64,000 nt of DNA, taken from positions 3,472,001 to 3,536,000 of the forward strand of contig NZ_JAUSYK010000001.1 in assembly GCF_030816855.1 (NCBI RefSeq). The letters are read 5' to 3'. The notes under the pieces were generated by a model, which was given only the letters and a program-made list of their open reading frames with translations, made no database searches and was not told the DNA's origin. This DNA comes from Arthrobacter sp. B3I4. Lineage in GTDB: Bacteria; Actinomycetota; Actinomycetes; Actinomycetales; Micrococcaceae. Of this stretch, positions 19,910 to 28,423 are shown piece by piece. Each line of letters opens with the position of its first letter. The first letter of the stretch is position 1. The position numbers were made by a program, and so were the translations under genes.

Positions 19910-21232
19910 TTAGTCGGATCCGGCGGCCAGCTCCAGGTCTGCTTCCTGGAGTTTCTGGCGGCGTTCCAGCCACGGCCCGGCGGCGTAGCCAATGACGACG
20001 CCGATTGCGGTCTCCACTGAGATGAACAGCGCCGTCATCAGCGGGTCCGGCCCGATGTCCGTGAGCCGCCCGATCCCGGCGGACCCGCGCGCCAGCCACG
20101 CAAGACCGGCGGCAAGCAGACCCGCCATGGCGCCGACCAGAACAGCCAGGACCAGGGTGGAGACGGCCGCGGTGAACCATCGGGCCTTGATCTTGATCGA
20201 GAGCCACTCGTCGAAATGGTTTTCCCCCTCGCGCAGGAACCACCAGCCGGCGAGGGCGCCGGCGAGCGCCGGTACCACCAGCGCCACGAAGCCGTAGTCC
20301 AGGGCGCCGGACGGCAGTGCGGCGAACACCGGAATGGAGGGCAGCGGCCCGACGGCGGTGCCCAGCGCACCGGCCTGGGAGCCGGCACCGAGCGCGAACC
20401 CAGGCCCGGAGGTCCAGGCGAGGGCGAAGATGACGAGGTTGGGCAGGTAGCCCAGTTGCGCGATGGTGAGCGCCGCACCGCCCACCGGTCCGGCGTCGAG
20501 CGCTTCGTAGACGGCGATGACCAGGTTCCAGTGGATGAGCAGGTCCACCGCGAGCAACGCGGCGGTCATGGCGAGGCTGGCCATGACCGCAACGAAGCCT
20601 GCCTTGACCGCTGATCCAAGGTAGGAGCCGGCCCAGCGGGAATGCTGGCTGGTGCGCGAGAGCCAGGCCACGGCGTCGACGCCGATCAGTCGGCTCCAGG
20701 ACCCCGCCTCGCGCCGGGCGCCGATCACCATACCCAGGGCGAAGGGAATCAGCGGAACGATCGAGGCGTACCAGAGGCTGACGCCCACCTCTGAGGTGCG
20801 GCAAAGGAAGCCCGTGGCAAACCCGAAGGCGGCATACATCAGCCAGGAGCCTAGGAGTGCCTGCCAGAGCTGGTCGGTGTAGGACGCCCGGGCCAGCCGC
20901 CGGCCGGCCCGCCAGGCGAGCAGGAACGGAATCAGGGTGAGCCCCAACGGGATCAGCGACAAGGTGCCGGAGTCCGGCCCGGCCGCCGCTCCGCCCTCGA
21001 CCCCCTCCAGGAGCAGGGGCACGCCGTGGACCAACAGCCAGGCCTGGCCGGCCAGCCGGGCAAGAAATTCGAAGCCGCTTTGGCTGAAACCGGCTGTTGC
21101 CCAGACCGCGACGATGGGCGCAATCACGGCGAGCGCGGAGATGATGGCCGCCTGCGCGGACTCGAGCGCCCCCTGCAGCCACAAAGGCATCGGAAGGCCA
21201 CGGTCCCCGGTCTGATCAGCGCGCAGTTTCAT
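19910..21232 (-). CDS. DUF6350 family polytopic membrane protein (PerM-like)
   Basis: 440 residues with about ten hydrophobic segments, e.g. LWLQGALESAQAAIISALAVIAPIVAVW at the start and TDIGPDPLMTALFISVETAIGVVIGYAAGPWLERR at the end. The family has been called cell division protein PerM in mycobacteria. Start ATG 21232 is chosen because the sequence becomes conserved-looking from MKLRADQTGD onward; the open frame continues upstream without coding character. It ends just before purN/hypothetical gene region and is on the same strand as purN. Confidence 0.85.
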   Translation of the reverse strand: MKLRADQTGDRGLPMPLWLQGALESAQAAIISALAVIAPIVAVWATAGFSQSGFEFLARLAGQAWLLVHGVPLLLEGVEGGAAAGPDSGTLSLIPLGLTLIPFLLAWRAGRRLARASYTDQLWQALLGSWLMYAAFGFATGFLCRTSEVGVSLWYASIVPLIPFALGMVIGARREAGSWSRLIGVDAVAWLSRTSQHSRWAGSYLGSAVKAGFVAVMASLAMTAALLAVDLLIHWNLVIAVYEALDAGPVGGAALTIAQLGYLPNLVIFALAWTSGPGFALGAGSQAGALGTAVGPLPSIPVFAALPSGALDYGFVALVVPALAGALAGWWFLREGENHFDEWLSIKIKARWFTAAVSTLVLAVLVGAMAGLLAAGLAWLARGSAGIGRLTDIGPDPLMTALFISVETAIGVVIGYAAGPWLERRQKLQEADLELAAGSD

Positions 21233-21361
21233 CGTGATCCATCGTGCCACGCGTACGCCGTCGTGCCCGGTTCCGACAGGCGTCCTCCCCCGGATTTCGG
21301 CGCTTTTTCCAGTGCCCCGCCGTAAAATTAAGTGTCCGCAATCAGTGGTTGGAGGCAGAAA

Positions 21362-21829
21362 ATGACTACCGCATCCCCACATGCACACGGCGTACATTTC
21401 GGACGCACGGATGTCCAGAACGTCGGCATGGGTGTGGGTATCGTCCTTATGGTCGTGGGTGTCCTGGGGTTCATTCCCGGCATCACCACGCAGTACAGCG
21501 AATTGAGGTTCCTGGGACCGGATTCCCGGGCCATGTTCCTGGGCCTGTTTCAGGTGTCCATGCTGCTGAACATCGTTCAGCTCGCGATCGGTGCCACGGG
21601 CTTCACCATGGCACGGAACCAAATGGGCGCCCGGAACTTCCTGATGGGTTTTGGCCTGCTGTACATCGTCCTCAGCGTTTACGCGCTCATCGTCGGCGCG
21701 GGGTCGGCGGCCAATTTCCTCTCGTTCAACGCCACAGACAGCTGGACCCTGCTGGTGGTGGGCGTCGCAATGATTGGCGCCGGCTGGCTGCTTTCGAGGC
21801 ATCTGGCCGATGACGCACAAACCCGGTAA
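21362..21829 (+). CDS. DUF4383 family membrane protein
   Basis: 155 residues, four predicted helices, with the family pattern VGVLGFIPGITTQYSEL and AMFLGLFQVSMLLNIVQLAIGATG. Role unknown. A paralogue lies at 50889 with the same motifs. Start ATG 21362 follows TTGGAGG. A terminator at 21897 follows. Confidence 0.88.
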   Translation: MTTASPHAHGVHFGRTDVQNVGMGVGIVLMVVGVLGFIPGITTQYSELRFLGPDSRAMFLGLFQVSMLLNIVQLAIGATGFTMARNQMGARNFLMGFGLLYIVLSVYALIVGAGSAANFLSFNATDSWTLLVVGVAMIGAGWLLSRHLADDAQTR

Positions 21830-21896
21830 AGGCACACCGGGAAAGGGAGCCGCGAATGAGGGACGATTCATAGCAATCTAACAATTCGTACTACCT

Positions 21897-21945
21897 GCTG
21901 GTGCGGGCGCCGGGCACTTTTCTCGGACTCCGCACCAGCTTTTTT
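21897..21945 (+). terminator. Rho-independent terminator after DUF4383 gene
   Basis: GCTGGTGCGG at 21897-21906 pairs with CCGCACCAGC at 21930-21939 and is followed by six T residues. Confidence 0.9.
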
Positions 21946-22031
21946 CTTTCCACCCGACTCTGGACTTATTCGACGGCGGCACCCCAGACTGGCCTCACGC
22001 TCACCTGGTAGACCCGACGGAAAGGTTTTCC

Positions 22032-23513
22032 ATGCCTGACTTTTCAGCTTTGATCCCGGTCGCCGCCGTTGTCGCCGGGGTGCTCGTCGTCGTCGTGCTG
22101 GTCTGGGTGGCGGTGAAGCTGATGTGGAAGGTGGCCGAGCCGAACGAGGCGCTCATCATCTCCGGCCTGACCCGCGGGACCCTGGAGACCCGAGACGGCA
22201 TGGACTTCAAGATCGTCACCGGAAAAGGCGCGCTGGTGTTCCCCGGCCTGCAGACCGTGCGCACGCTCTCACTGACCCTCAACGAGACCGAACTGAAGGT
22301 CTCCTGCGTGACGTCCCAGGGTATCCAGGTCATCGTCGAAGGGGTGGTGATTTACAAGATCGGGGACGCGCCGCCCTTCATTGCGAACGCCGCCCGCCGG
22401 TTCCTCGGGCAGCAGCCCAAGATGCAGAGCCAGGTCTACAACGTCTTCGAGGGGCACCTGCGCTCCATCATCGGCAGCATGACTGTCGAGGAAATCATCC
22501 GCGAGCGCGACAAGCTCGGCTCGCAGGTCCGCAGCGCCAGCGGTGTGGAGATGGAAAAGCTTGGCCTGGTAGTCGACTCGCTGCAGATCAAGGACCTGCA
22601 GGACCCCACCGGCTACATCCAGAACATCGCCAAGCCGCACATCGCCCAGGTGAAGATGGAAGCCCGGATCGCCGAGGCGACCCGGAACCGGGAAGCAGCC
22701 GAACGGGAGGCGGAGGCAGCGGCGCAGATCGCCGACGCACAGAGCCTGTCGGCGATCAAACAGTCCGAGGCGCAGGCCAACGCGGAGCGGGCACGGGCCA
22801 ACGCCGCCCAGGCTGGCCCGTTGGCCGAAGCCACCGCCCGGCAGCAGGTGGTGGTGCAGGAGACCGAGGTGGCCAAGCTGGAGGCGGACCGCGAGGAGCA
22901 GAAGCTCCAGACGACGATCCGCAAGCCGGCCGATGCCAAGGCGTATGCCAAGCGCACCGAGGCCGAGGGCCAGAAGTCTGCGGACATCAGCGCCGCTGAG
23001 GCCCTGGCCCGCCGCACCGAACTCGAGGCACAGGCCAACGCCCGGCGGACCGAGCTGCAGGCGCAGGCGAACGCCACGGCGGCCGCAGCCGCTGCCGGGG
23101 CCACCCGGGTCACAGGTGAGGCGGAGGCGGCCGCGACAAAGGCCCGCGGTGATGCGACGGCGTCCTCGATCAAAGCCAAGGCGCTGGCCGAGGCCGAGGG
23201 CATCAAGGCCCGCGGCGAGGCCCTGGGCACCAACCAGGACGCGGTCATCTCGCAGCAGCTGGCGGAAAACATGCCCGGCATCGTCGCCGCGGCTGCCGAG
23301 CCGTTTGCGCACGTCGGCCAGCTCACGGTTCTGAACGGCGGCGAGGGCCTCAACCGAATGGTCGGCGGCATCCTCGCCCAGGTCGGGGATTACCTGCCGG
23401 CGCTCCGGACGGCGCTAAAGGATGGTCGACAGAACGGCCGGACCGATGGCCGGACTGATGGCCGGACCGGTGCGGCCGCCGCGAAGCAGCCGCTGAAAGG
23501 TCCGGATGCCTAG
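22032..23513 (+). CDS. Flotillin-like SPFH/band-7 protein
   Basis: 493 residues. One N-terminal membrane helix (VAAVVAGVLVVVVLVWVAVKLMW) is followed by the SPFH domain (EPNEALIISGLTRGTLETRDG ... GVEMEKLGLVVDSLQIKDLQD) and a long Ala/Glu/Arg-rich coiled coil with repeated EAQA and RRTELQAQANA units. The end carries NGRTDGRTDGRTG, encoded by short DNA repeats. Bacterial flotillins organise membrane microdomains. The start has GGAAAGG upstream. The stop overlaps the downstream NfeD-like gene by eight bases, matching the common flotillin-NfeD operon. Confidence 0.92.
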   Translation: MPDFSALIPVAAVVAGVLVVVVLVWVAVKLMWKVAEPNEALIISGLTRGTLETRDGMDFKIVTGKGALVFPGLQTVRTLSLTLNETELKVSCVTSQGIQVIVEGVVIYKIGDAPPFIANAARRFLGQQPKMQSQVYNVFEGHLRSIIGSMTVEEIIRERDKLGSQVRSASGVEMEKLGLVVDSLQIKDLQDPTGYIQNIAKPHIAQVKMEARIAEATRNREAAEREAEAAAQIADAQSLSAIKQSEAQANAERARANAAQAGPLAEATARQQVVVQETEVAKLEADREEQKLQTTIRKPADAKAYAKRTEAEGQKSADISAAEALARRTELEAQANARRTELQAQANATAAAAAAGATRVTGEAEAAATKARGDATASSIKAKALAEAEGIKARGEALGTNQDAVISQQLAENMPGIVAAAAEPFAHVGQLTVLNGGEGLNRMVGGILAQVGDYLPALRTALKDGRQNGRTDGRTDGRTGAAAAKQPLKGPDA

Positions 23514-23754
23514 GAACGTCGACCGGAGCTTGACCGGCAAGATCGGTCGGGTCACGGGGCGGGTGGCGCCTGGCACGATCGGTGAGGTGATGCTGCCGTT
23601 CCGCGGTGGGACCAGCGCCTTCCACGCCCACCCCTTCGACAAGGAAAGCGTCTACGCCGTCGGCGACGAGGTGCTGGTGATTTACTACGAACCGCCGCAG
23701 ACGGTTTTCGTCGACGAACTACCCGACGTGCTGCGCCGGAACACCGGCCGCTAG
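23506..23754 (+). CDS. NfeD-like OB-fold protein
   Basis: 82 residues. It reads like the soluble NfeD C-terminal OB-fold domain alone: LTGKIGRVTGRVAPGTIGEVML, followed by VGDEVLVIYYEPPQTVFVDEL. There are no membrane helices or protease domain, so it is a short NfeD form. It overlaps the flotillin gene by eight bases in another frame, implying coupled translation. Its stop codon lies in the first copy of a 21-base tandem duplication. Confidence 0.8.
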   Translation: MPRNVDRSLTGKIGRVTGRVAPGTIGEVMLPFRGGTSAFHAHPFDKESVYAVGDEVLVIYYEPPQTVFVDELPDVLRRNTGR

Positions 23755-23787
23755 GAGCGCGACGGCGGCCGCTAGGAGCGCGACGGC
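23746..23787 (+). repeat. Perfect tandem duplication of 21 bases over the nfeD-like stop codon
   Basis: GGCCGCTAGGAGCGCGACGGC occurs at 23746-23766 and again at 23767-23787. The first copy contains the TAG stop. Confidence 0.9.
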
Positions 23788-23958
23788 GGCGGCTGCCCTC
23801 CTGGTATCAGCGGCGACGGTCACCGCACGCGCGACGACACCGCACCCAAATGCACCCGGTGCTGTGATTTGCATCTCATGGCCTTATGATGCTTGAAGTT
23901 TATTGACCACCGCCCTGCTGGTGGAATCGAATAATGGAGCCCGGGGGCTGGCATCGAC

Positions 23959-26061
23959 GTGGAACAAGGATTGGCGGAGACACTGCTGGCGCAGGGTCCT
24001 GATGCGTTGTTGCTGCTGACCACTGACGGGGTCATTTCCTTTCTCAATCCGGCCGCGGAGCGGTTGTTCGGGTACACCAGGGAGCAACTCGTCGGCGTCC
24101 CGCACAGCCGCCTCCTGGTCGAGGACGAGCGCGGCGGCTTCCTCCGTGTCCTCAGCCGCCTCGGCCGCGCCGGAACCTATGGAACCAACCCCTTCCCCGC
24201 CGTCGGGCTGCACCGCAACGGCGGGGAGATCCAGCTGGAGCTGACCTGCTCGCTGGTCACCACGGGGACGGAAACGTCGATGGCTGTGGCGGTGCGCAAC
24301 GTCGCCCACCGCCAGGACCACGACGCCGGGCGCCGGCAGGCGCTCTCGCTGCTGGATGCCACGCTGGAGACGACAGCGGACGGCATCCTCGTGGTCTCCA
24401 ACACCGGCCAGGTCACCAGTGTGAACGAACAATACCTGCGGCTCTGGGGTATGCCCCGCGAAATTTTGGCCGAGGACGACGCTTACGCCGTGGTTAAGTT
24501 CATCGCACCGCAGCTGAACAACCCGGACGCCTTCAAGGCCAGGGTCGCCGAGCTTTACGCGAACCATGAACTGCACAGCCACGACGTGCTCGAGTTCCGG
24601 GACGGCCGGACGGTGGAGCTGTATTCGCGTCCACAGAAGGTCGCCGATGAAGTGGTGGGCCGGATCTGGAACTTCCGCGACGTCACTTCCCGCACCACCG
24701 CCGAAGACCAGGCCCGGCGCGCCCTCGAGGAATTGGCCCAGCAGACGGACAAGCTCAAGGCGCTCGCATTCCAGGACCCGCTGACCGGGCTGGCCAACCG
24801 GATGCTGTTCAACGAACGCGCCACCGCGGCACTGGGCTCCCGCGGCTCGGTGGCGGTGCTGTTGCTGGATCTGGACGACTTCAAGGAAGTCAACGACATC
24901 CTCGGCCACCACGCCGGAGACCAGATGCTGGTGGAGATTTCCCGCCGCCTGCAGAACTGCGTCGGCCCGCACGGCACCGTGGCACGGCTGGGCGGCGACG
25001 AATTTGTCGTCCTGCTGGAAGGCTGCCAGGACTCCGACGCGGTGGCGCAACGGATCGTGAGCACGCTGAACGCACCGGTCTCCATCGAGGGCACGCTGAT
25101 GCGGCCGGGCCTGAGCCTGGGCGTTGCCACCCGCGGCACGGACGGCATGTCCTCCTCCGAACTGCTGCGGCAGGCGGACGTGGCGATGTACGCGGCCAAA
25201 GAGGCGGGCAAGAACTGCTACGTCCACTTCCAGCCCGAGATGCTGGCCTCGCTGCTGGAACGTACCCAGCTGACTGCGGGGCTGCGCCGCGCCGTCGAAC
25301 TCGGCCAAATCAAAGTCTTCTACCAGCCCGTCGTCTCGACGAACCGGCGCGAAGTGGTCCAGTTCGAGGCGCTGGCACGCTGGGAACGCGACGGCGTGAT
25401 GATGGCGCCGGACACCTTCATCCAGACGGCGGAGCGCAGCGGCCTGATCCGGGACATCGGTGCCGAGGTTCTTCGGCAGAGTTGTGCCGAGCTGCAGCCC
25501 TGGCTGGCCGAGGATCCGGGCCGGACGCTGGCCGTGAACGTCTCCGGTGTGCAGCTGCAACACAAGGACTTCGCCGAGCGGGTGCTGGACATCGCGGCGT
25601 GGAGCCGGGTAGACCCCCACCAGCTGGTCATCGAGGTGACGGAGAGCGTGTTCTTCGACGCCGCCTGCCACGTGATCCAGCAGCTGATCACCCTGCGCAC
25701 GGCGGGGATCCGGGTGGCGTTGGACGACTTCGGTACGGGCTATTCGTCGCTGGGCCGGCTTCAGGAACTGCCGGTGGATGCGGTGAAGATCGACAAGTCG
25801 TTTGTCTCGATGCTGCGTACCGGCGAGGAACGGCTCCCCATCCTGACCTCCATGATCCATATGGCCCACAGCCTGGGTCTGCGGGTCACGGCGGAGGGCA
25901 TCGAAACCCCTGCCCAGGCCCGGTATCTGATGGAGCACGAGTGCGATGCGCTCCAGGGCTACTTCTTCTCCCGGCCGGTGCCGGAGCTGCGCCGGGCGGC
26001 GGCCATGGCGCAGTCGGCGGCGGCGATCGAGGCGCTGCAGGAGCCGGCCGGCGCACTCTGA
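23959..26061 (+). CDS. PAS-PAS-GGDEF-EAL cyclic-di-GMP signalling protein
   Basis: 700 residues, no membrane helices. Two PAS domains (about 5-120 and 130-250) precede a GGDEF domain (about 265-425) and an EAL domain (about 435-690). The GGDEF site is complete: LLLDLDDFKEVND, GHHAGD and RLGGDEF. The EAL site is complete: QFEALARWE, AVNVSG, IEVTES, LDDFGTGYSS, KIDKSFV and TAEGIET. It may therefore both make and hydrolyse c-di-GMP, with PAS domains sensing an unknown signal. Start is GTG 23959; the Shine-Dalgarno is weak (GGGGG at 23943-23947). A paralogue follows 137 bases downstream. Confidence 0.93.
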   Translation: MEQGLAETLLAQGPDALLLLTTDGVISFLNPAAERLFGYTREQLVGVPHSRLLVEDERGGFLRVLSRLGRAGTYGTNPFPAVGLHRNGGEIQLELTCSLVTTGTETSMAVAVRNVAHRQDHDAGRRQALSLLDATLETTADGILVVSNTGQVTSVNEQYLRLWGMPREILAEDDAYAVVKFIAPQLNNPDAFKARVAELYANHELHSHDVLEFRDGRTVELYSRPQKVADEVVGRIWNFRDVTSRTTAEDQARRALEELAQQTDKLKALAFQDPLTGLANRMLFNERATAALGSRGSVAVLLLDLDDFKEVNDILGHHAGDQMLVEISRRLQNCVGPHGTVARLGGDEFVVLLEGCQDSDAVAQRIVSTLNAPVSIEGTLMRPGLSLGVATRGTDGMSSSELLRQADVAMYAAKEAGKNCYVHFQPEMLASLLERTQLTAGLRRAVELGQIKVFYQPVVSTNRREVVQFEALARWERDGVMMAPDTFIQTAERSGLIRDIGAEVLRQSCAELQPWLAEDPGRTLAVNVSGVQLQHKDFAERVLDIAAWSRVDPHQLVIEVTESVFFDAACHVIQQLITLRTAGIRVALDDFGTGYSSLGRLQELPVDAVKIDKSFVSMLRTGEERLPILTSMIHMAHSLGLRVTAEGIETPAQARYLMEHECDALQGYFFSRPVPELRRAAAMAQSAAAIEALQEPAGAL

Positions 26062-26197
26062 GCCGCGCACTGTCCGGGTGCCCGGACGACACATTCGCGT
26101 GCTTTCACGGTTCGGGCCGAAAGCTGCGGGGCGCGGAGCCGGGAACACATAGAATTGGGCCGATATTCACAGATTCGTCGCTTTGGGGGAAGTACAC

Positions 26198-28225
26198 ATG
26201 ATGGACGCAGCGTTCGCACAGACAGTGCTGGAGCACAGCCCGGACGCGCTGTTGCTGCTGGCCCCCGACGGCTCTATCACTTTCCTGAATTCCGCCGCCG
26301 AGCAGCTCTTCGGCTACTCCCGGACGCAGCTGCTGGGAGCCGACTACAGCCTGCTGCTGGCCGAGGCCTCCCGGGGAGACTTCCACGCCTTCCTCGCCGG
26401 CCTCTCCACGAATTCGTCGGAGGCAACGGCTGGGACCCGGATGCCCTTTGCCGGCGCTGGGCGCCGCGGCGACGCGTCCGTTTTTCCGCTGGAAATCACC
26501 TGCGCCGCGCTTCCTCCTTCTGCAGGGACGGCCGGCGACGGCGGCGCTGTCGCCCTCTCCGTCCGCCCCGCCGCCTCTTCACCCCTGGCGGGGGCCGCCG
26601 GCGGTGCTTTCCCAGGTCGTGAGCACGACGGCGGCACGTCGGCTGGCGGCACGTCGGCTGGCGGAGGTTCGGCCAACGGGGGTCCGGCCAACGGGGGTCC
26701 GGCCGGCTCGTCGACAGGCGGTGCGGGCGACCTGGCTGTCAACCCGTCGGCCGGCGGCGGCCTGGCCGGCGGCGCTCCGGCCGGCGCCGTTTGGGCCGCA
26801 GCGTCCCGTGCCGCTTCGGCGGCAGCCGCAGCCCGCCGTCGTACGTTCGGCCCGCTTGAGTCCCTACTGATCCCAAGCACCACCGGCCTCCTCCCCCGGC
26901 TGACGCCCGTGGAGCAGGATGACCAGCTCAAGGCCGCCGTACTGCGGGACACGCTGACCGGCCTGCCCAACGGCACTCTGTTCAACGAACGCCTGGCCGC
27001 GGCCCTGCGCCGGCCTGACCCGTTGGACGTGCTGCTGCTGAATGTGGACGACTTCAAGAGCTACAACGACATGCTGGGTCGCTCCGCCGCGGATGAACTG
27101 CTGGTGGAGGTGGCCAGCCGGCTGCGCAACTGCGTACGGCCGCACGACACCGTGGCGAGGCTCGGCGGTGACGAATTTGCGATTCTGCTGACCGAATGCC
27201 TCAACGTCGGGGCGGTGGCGAAGCGGATCTCCGAGTCCCTGTACACGCCCGCCCGGGTGGGAGGCTCCGTGGTGCGGCCGGCGGTCAGCATGGGCCTGGC
27301 GTCCCGGACGGCGCAGATGCACGACGGCGCGGAACTGCTCCGCCAGGCGGACTCCGCGTTGGCGGCGGCCAAGGCTGCGGGGAAGAACACCTGGCTGCAG
27401 TTCCGGCCGGAAATGCTCGCCACCGCCGCGCAGAAGGAGCAGGGCGAGACCGGGCTGCGGCAGGCCGTGGAGCTGGGCCAGATCTCGGTGCACTACCAGC
27501 CGGTGGTGTCCCCCGGGCTCGGCGCCGTCGTGCAGTTCGAGGCGTTTGCCCGCTGGGAGCGGCACGGCAGGCTGGTGCCGCCCAACCAGTTCCTGCCCGT
27601 GGCCGAACAAAGCGGCCTGATCCGTGAGATCGGCGACGAGGTTCTGCGCCGAGCCTGCGCCGAAATCCGCCCCTGGCTGGCCGGCGACGCCGCCTACAGC
27701 GTGGCCGTCAACGTCTCCGGCCTGCAGTTCCAGCACCGCGAATTCGCCACCGACGTGCTGGACATTCTCGTCTCCACCGGGGTGCACCCGCGTCAGCTCA
27801 TGCTCGAACTGACCGAGAGCGTGTTCTTCGACGCCGGTTCCGACGTGCTTCGCCAGCTCCGGCAGTTGCGCCAGGCCGGGGTCCGGATCGCGATGGACGA
27901 CTTCGGCACCGGGTATTCGACGTTGGGCCGGCTCAAGGAGCTGCCGCTGGACAAGGTCAAGATCGACCGGTCCTTCGTGGCGATGATCAAGACCGGCAAG
28001 GAACACCTGCCGTTCTTCCGCACCATGATCAACACCGCGCAGGAACTGGGGCTGAAGGTCACGGCGGAAGGCATCGAGACGCCCGTCCAGGCCAAGTACC
28101 TGATGGATCTGGGCTGCGATTCACTGCAGGGCTACCTGTTCGCCAAGCCGGCCCCGGCCAGCGACCTGGCGGGCACGATGGAAAGCGCCCTCACCGCTAT
28201 CGACAAGGTCGAAGCCCCGGGGTAA
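26198..28225 (+). CDS. PAS-GGDEF-EAL protein with degenerate active sites
   Basis: 675 residues, paralogous to the preceding protein. One PAS domain at residues 5-60 is followed by a Gly/Ala/Ser-rich linker (GGTSAGG and ANGGP repeats), a GGDEF domain and an EAL domain. The GGDEF box is intact (RLGGDEFAILL), but the first metal-binding Asp is Asn (LLLNVDDFKSYND) and the usual GHxxGD reads GRSAAD. The EAL motif is EAF (QFEAFARWE), while the other EAL residues (NVSG, ELTES, MDDFGTGYS, KIDRSFV, TAEGIET) remain. Cyclase activity is probably lost; phosphodiesterase activity is uncertain. ATG 26198 follows GGGGGA at 26185-26190. Confidence 0.92.
   Translation: MMDAAFAQTVLEHSPDALLLLAPDGSITFLNSAAEQLFGYSRTQLLGADYSLLLAEASRGDFHAFLAGLSTNSSEATAGTRMPFAGAGRRGDASVFPLEITCAALPPSAGTAGDGGAVALSVRPAASSPLAGAAGGAFPGREHDGGTSAGGTSAGGGSANGGPANGGPAGSSTGGAGDLAVNPSAGGGLAGGAPAGAVWAAASRAASAAAAARRRTFGPLESLLIPSTTGLLPRLTPVEQDDQLKAAVLRDTLTGLPNGTLFNERLAAALRRPDPLDVLLLNVDDFKSYNDMLGRSAADELLVEVASRLRNCVRPHDTVARLGGDEFAILLTECLNVGAVAKRISESLYTPARVGGSVVRPAVSMGLASRTAQMHDGAELLRQADSALAAAKAAGKNTWLQFRPEMLATAAQKEQGETGLRQAVELGQISVHYQPVVSPGLGAVVQFEAFARWERHGRLVPPNQFLPVAEQSGLIREIGDEVLRRACAEIRPWLAGDAAYSVAVNVSGLQFQHREFATDVLDILVSTGVHPRQLMLELTESVFFDAGSDVLRQLRQLRQAGVRIAMDDFGTGYSTLGRLKELPLDKVKIDRSFVAMIKTGKEHLPFFRTMINTAQELGLKVTAEGIETPVQAKYLMDLGCDSLQGYLFAKPAPASDLAGTMESALTAIDKVEAPG
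26633..26706 (+). repeat. Short coding tandem repeats in the linker of the second GGDEF-EAL gene
   Basis: GGCACGTCGGCTGGC and GCCAACGGGGGTCCG are each present twice in tandem (15-base units), encoding GTSAG and ANGGP pentapeptide repeats. Confidence 0.8.
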
Positions 28226-28258
28226 CCGGCACCGACGTTGGGTCGCCCGGCCGACGAT

Positions 28259-28354
28259 CCTGCCCAGTTACTCCAGCCGGCACACCGTTCCGCACCCGGT
28301 CGACCGCGGATTCGCAGGGCCCGGGGCCAGTGCCCATCCTAGTAACTGGGCAGG
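28259..28354. repeat. 14-base perfect inverted repeat with a 68-base interior
   Basis: CCTGCCCAGTTACT at 28259-28272 is complemented exactly at 28341-28354. It lies between convergent genes and may be a long terminator stem or a remnant small element; no T-run or target duplication is evident. Confidence 0.7.
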
Positions 28355-28423
28355 AACGTCAGCTCCGGCCCGAACGGCGGCTCCGTACAGCGTTTCCGGC
28401 CCCCGATCGGGCCAAGGCGGATG

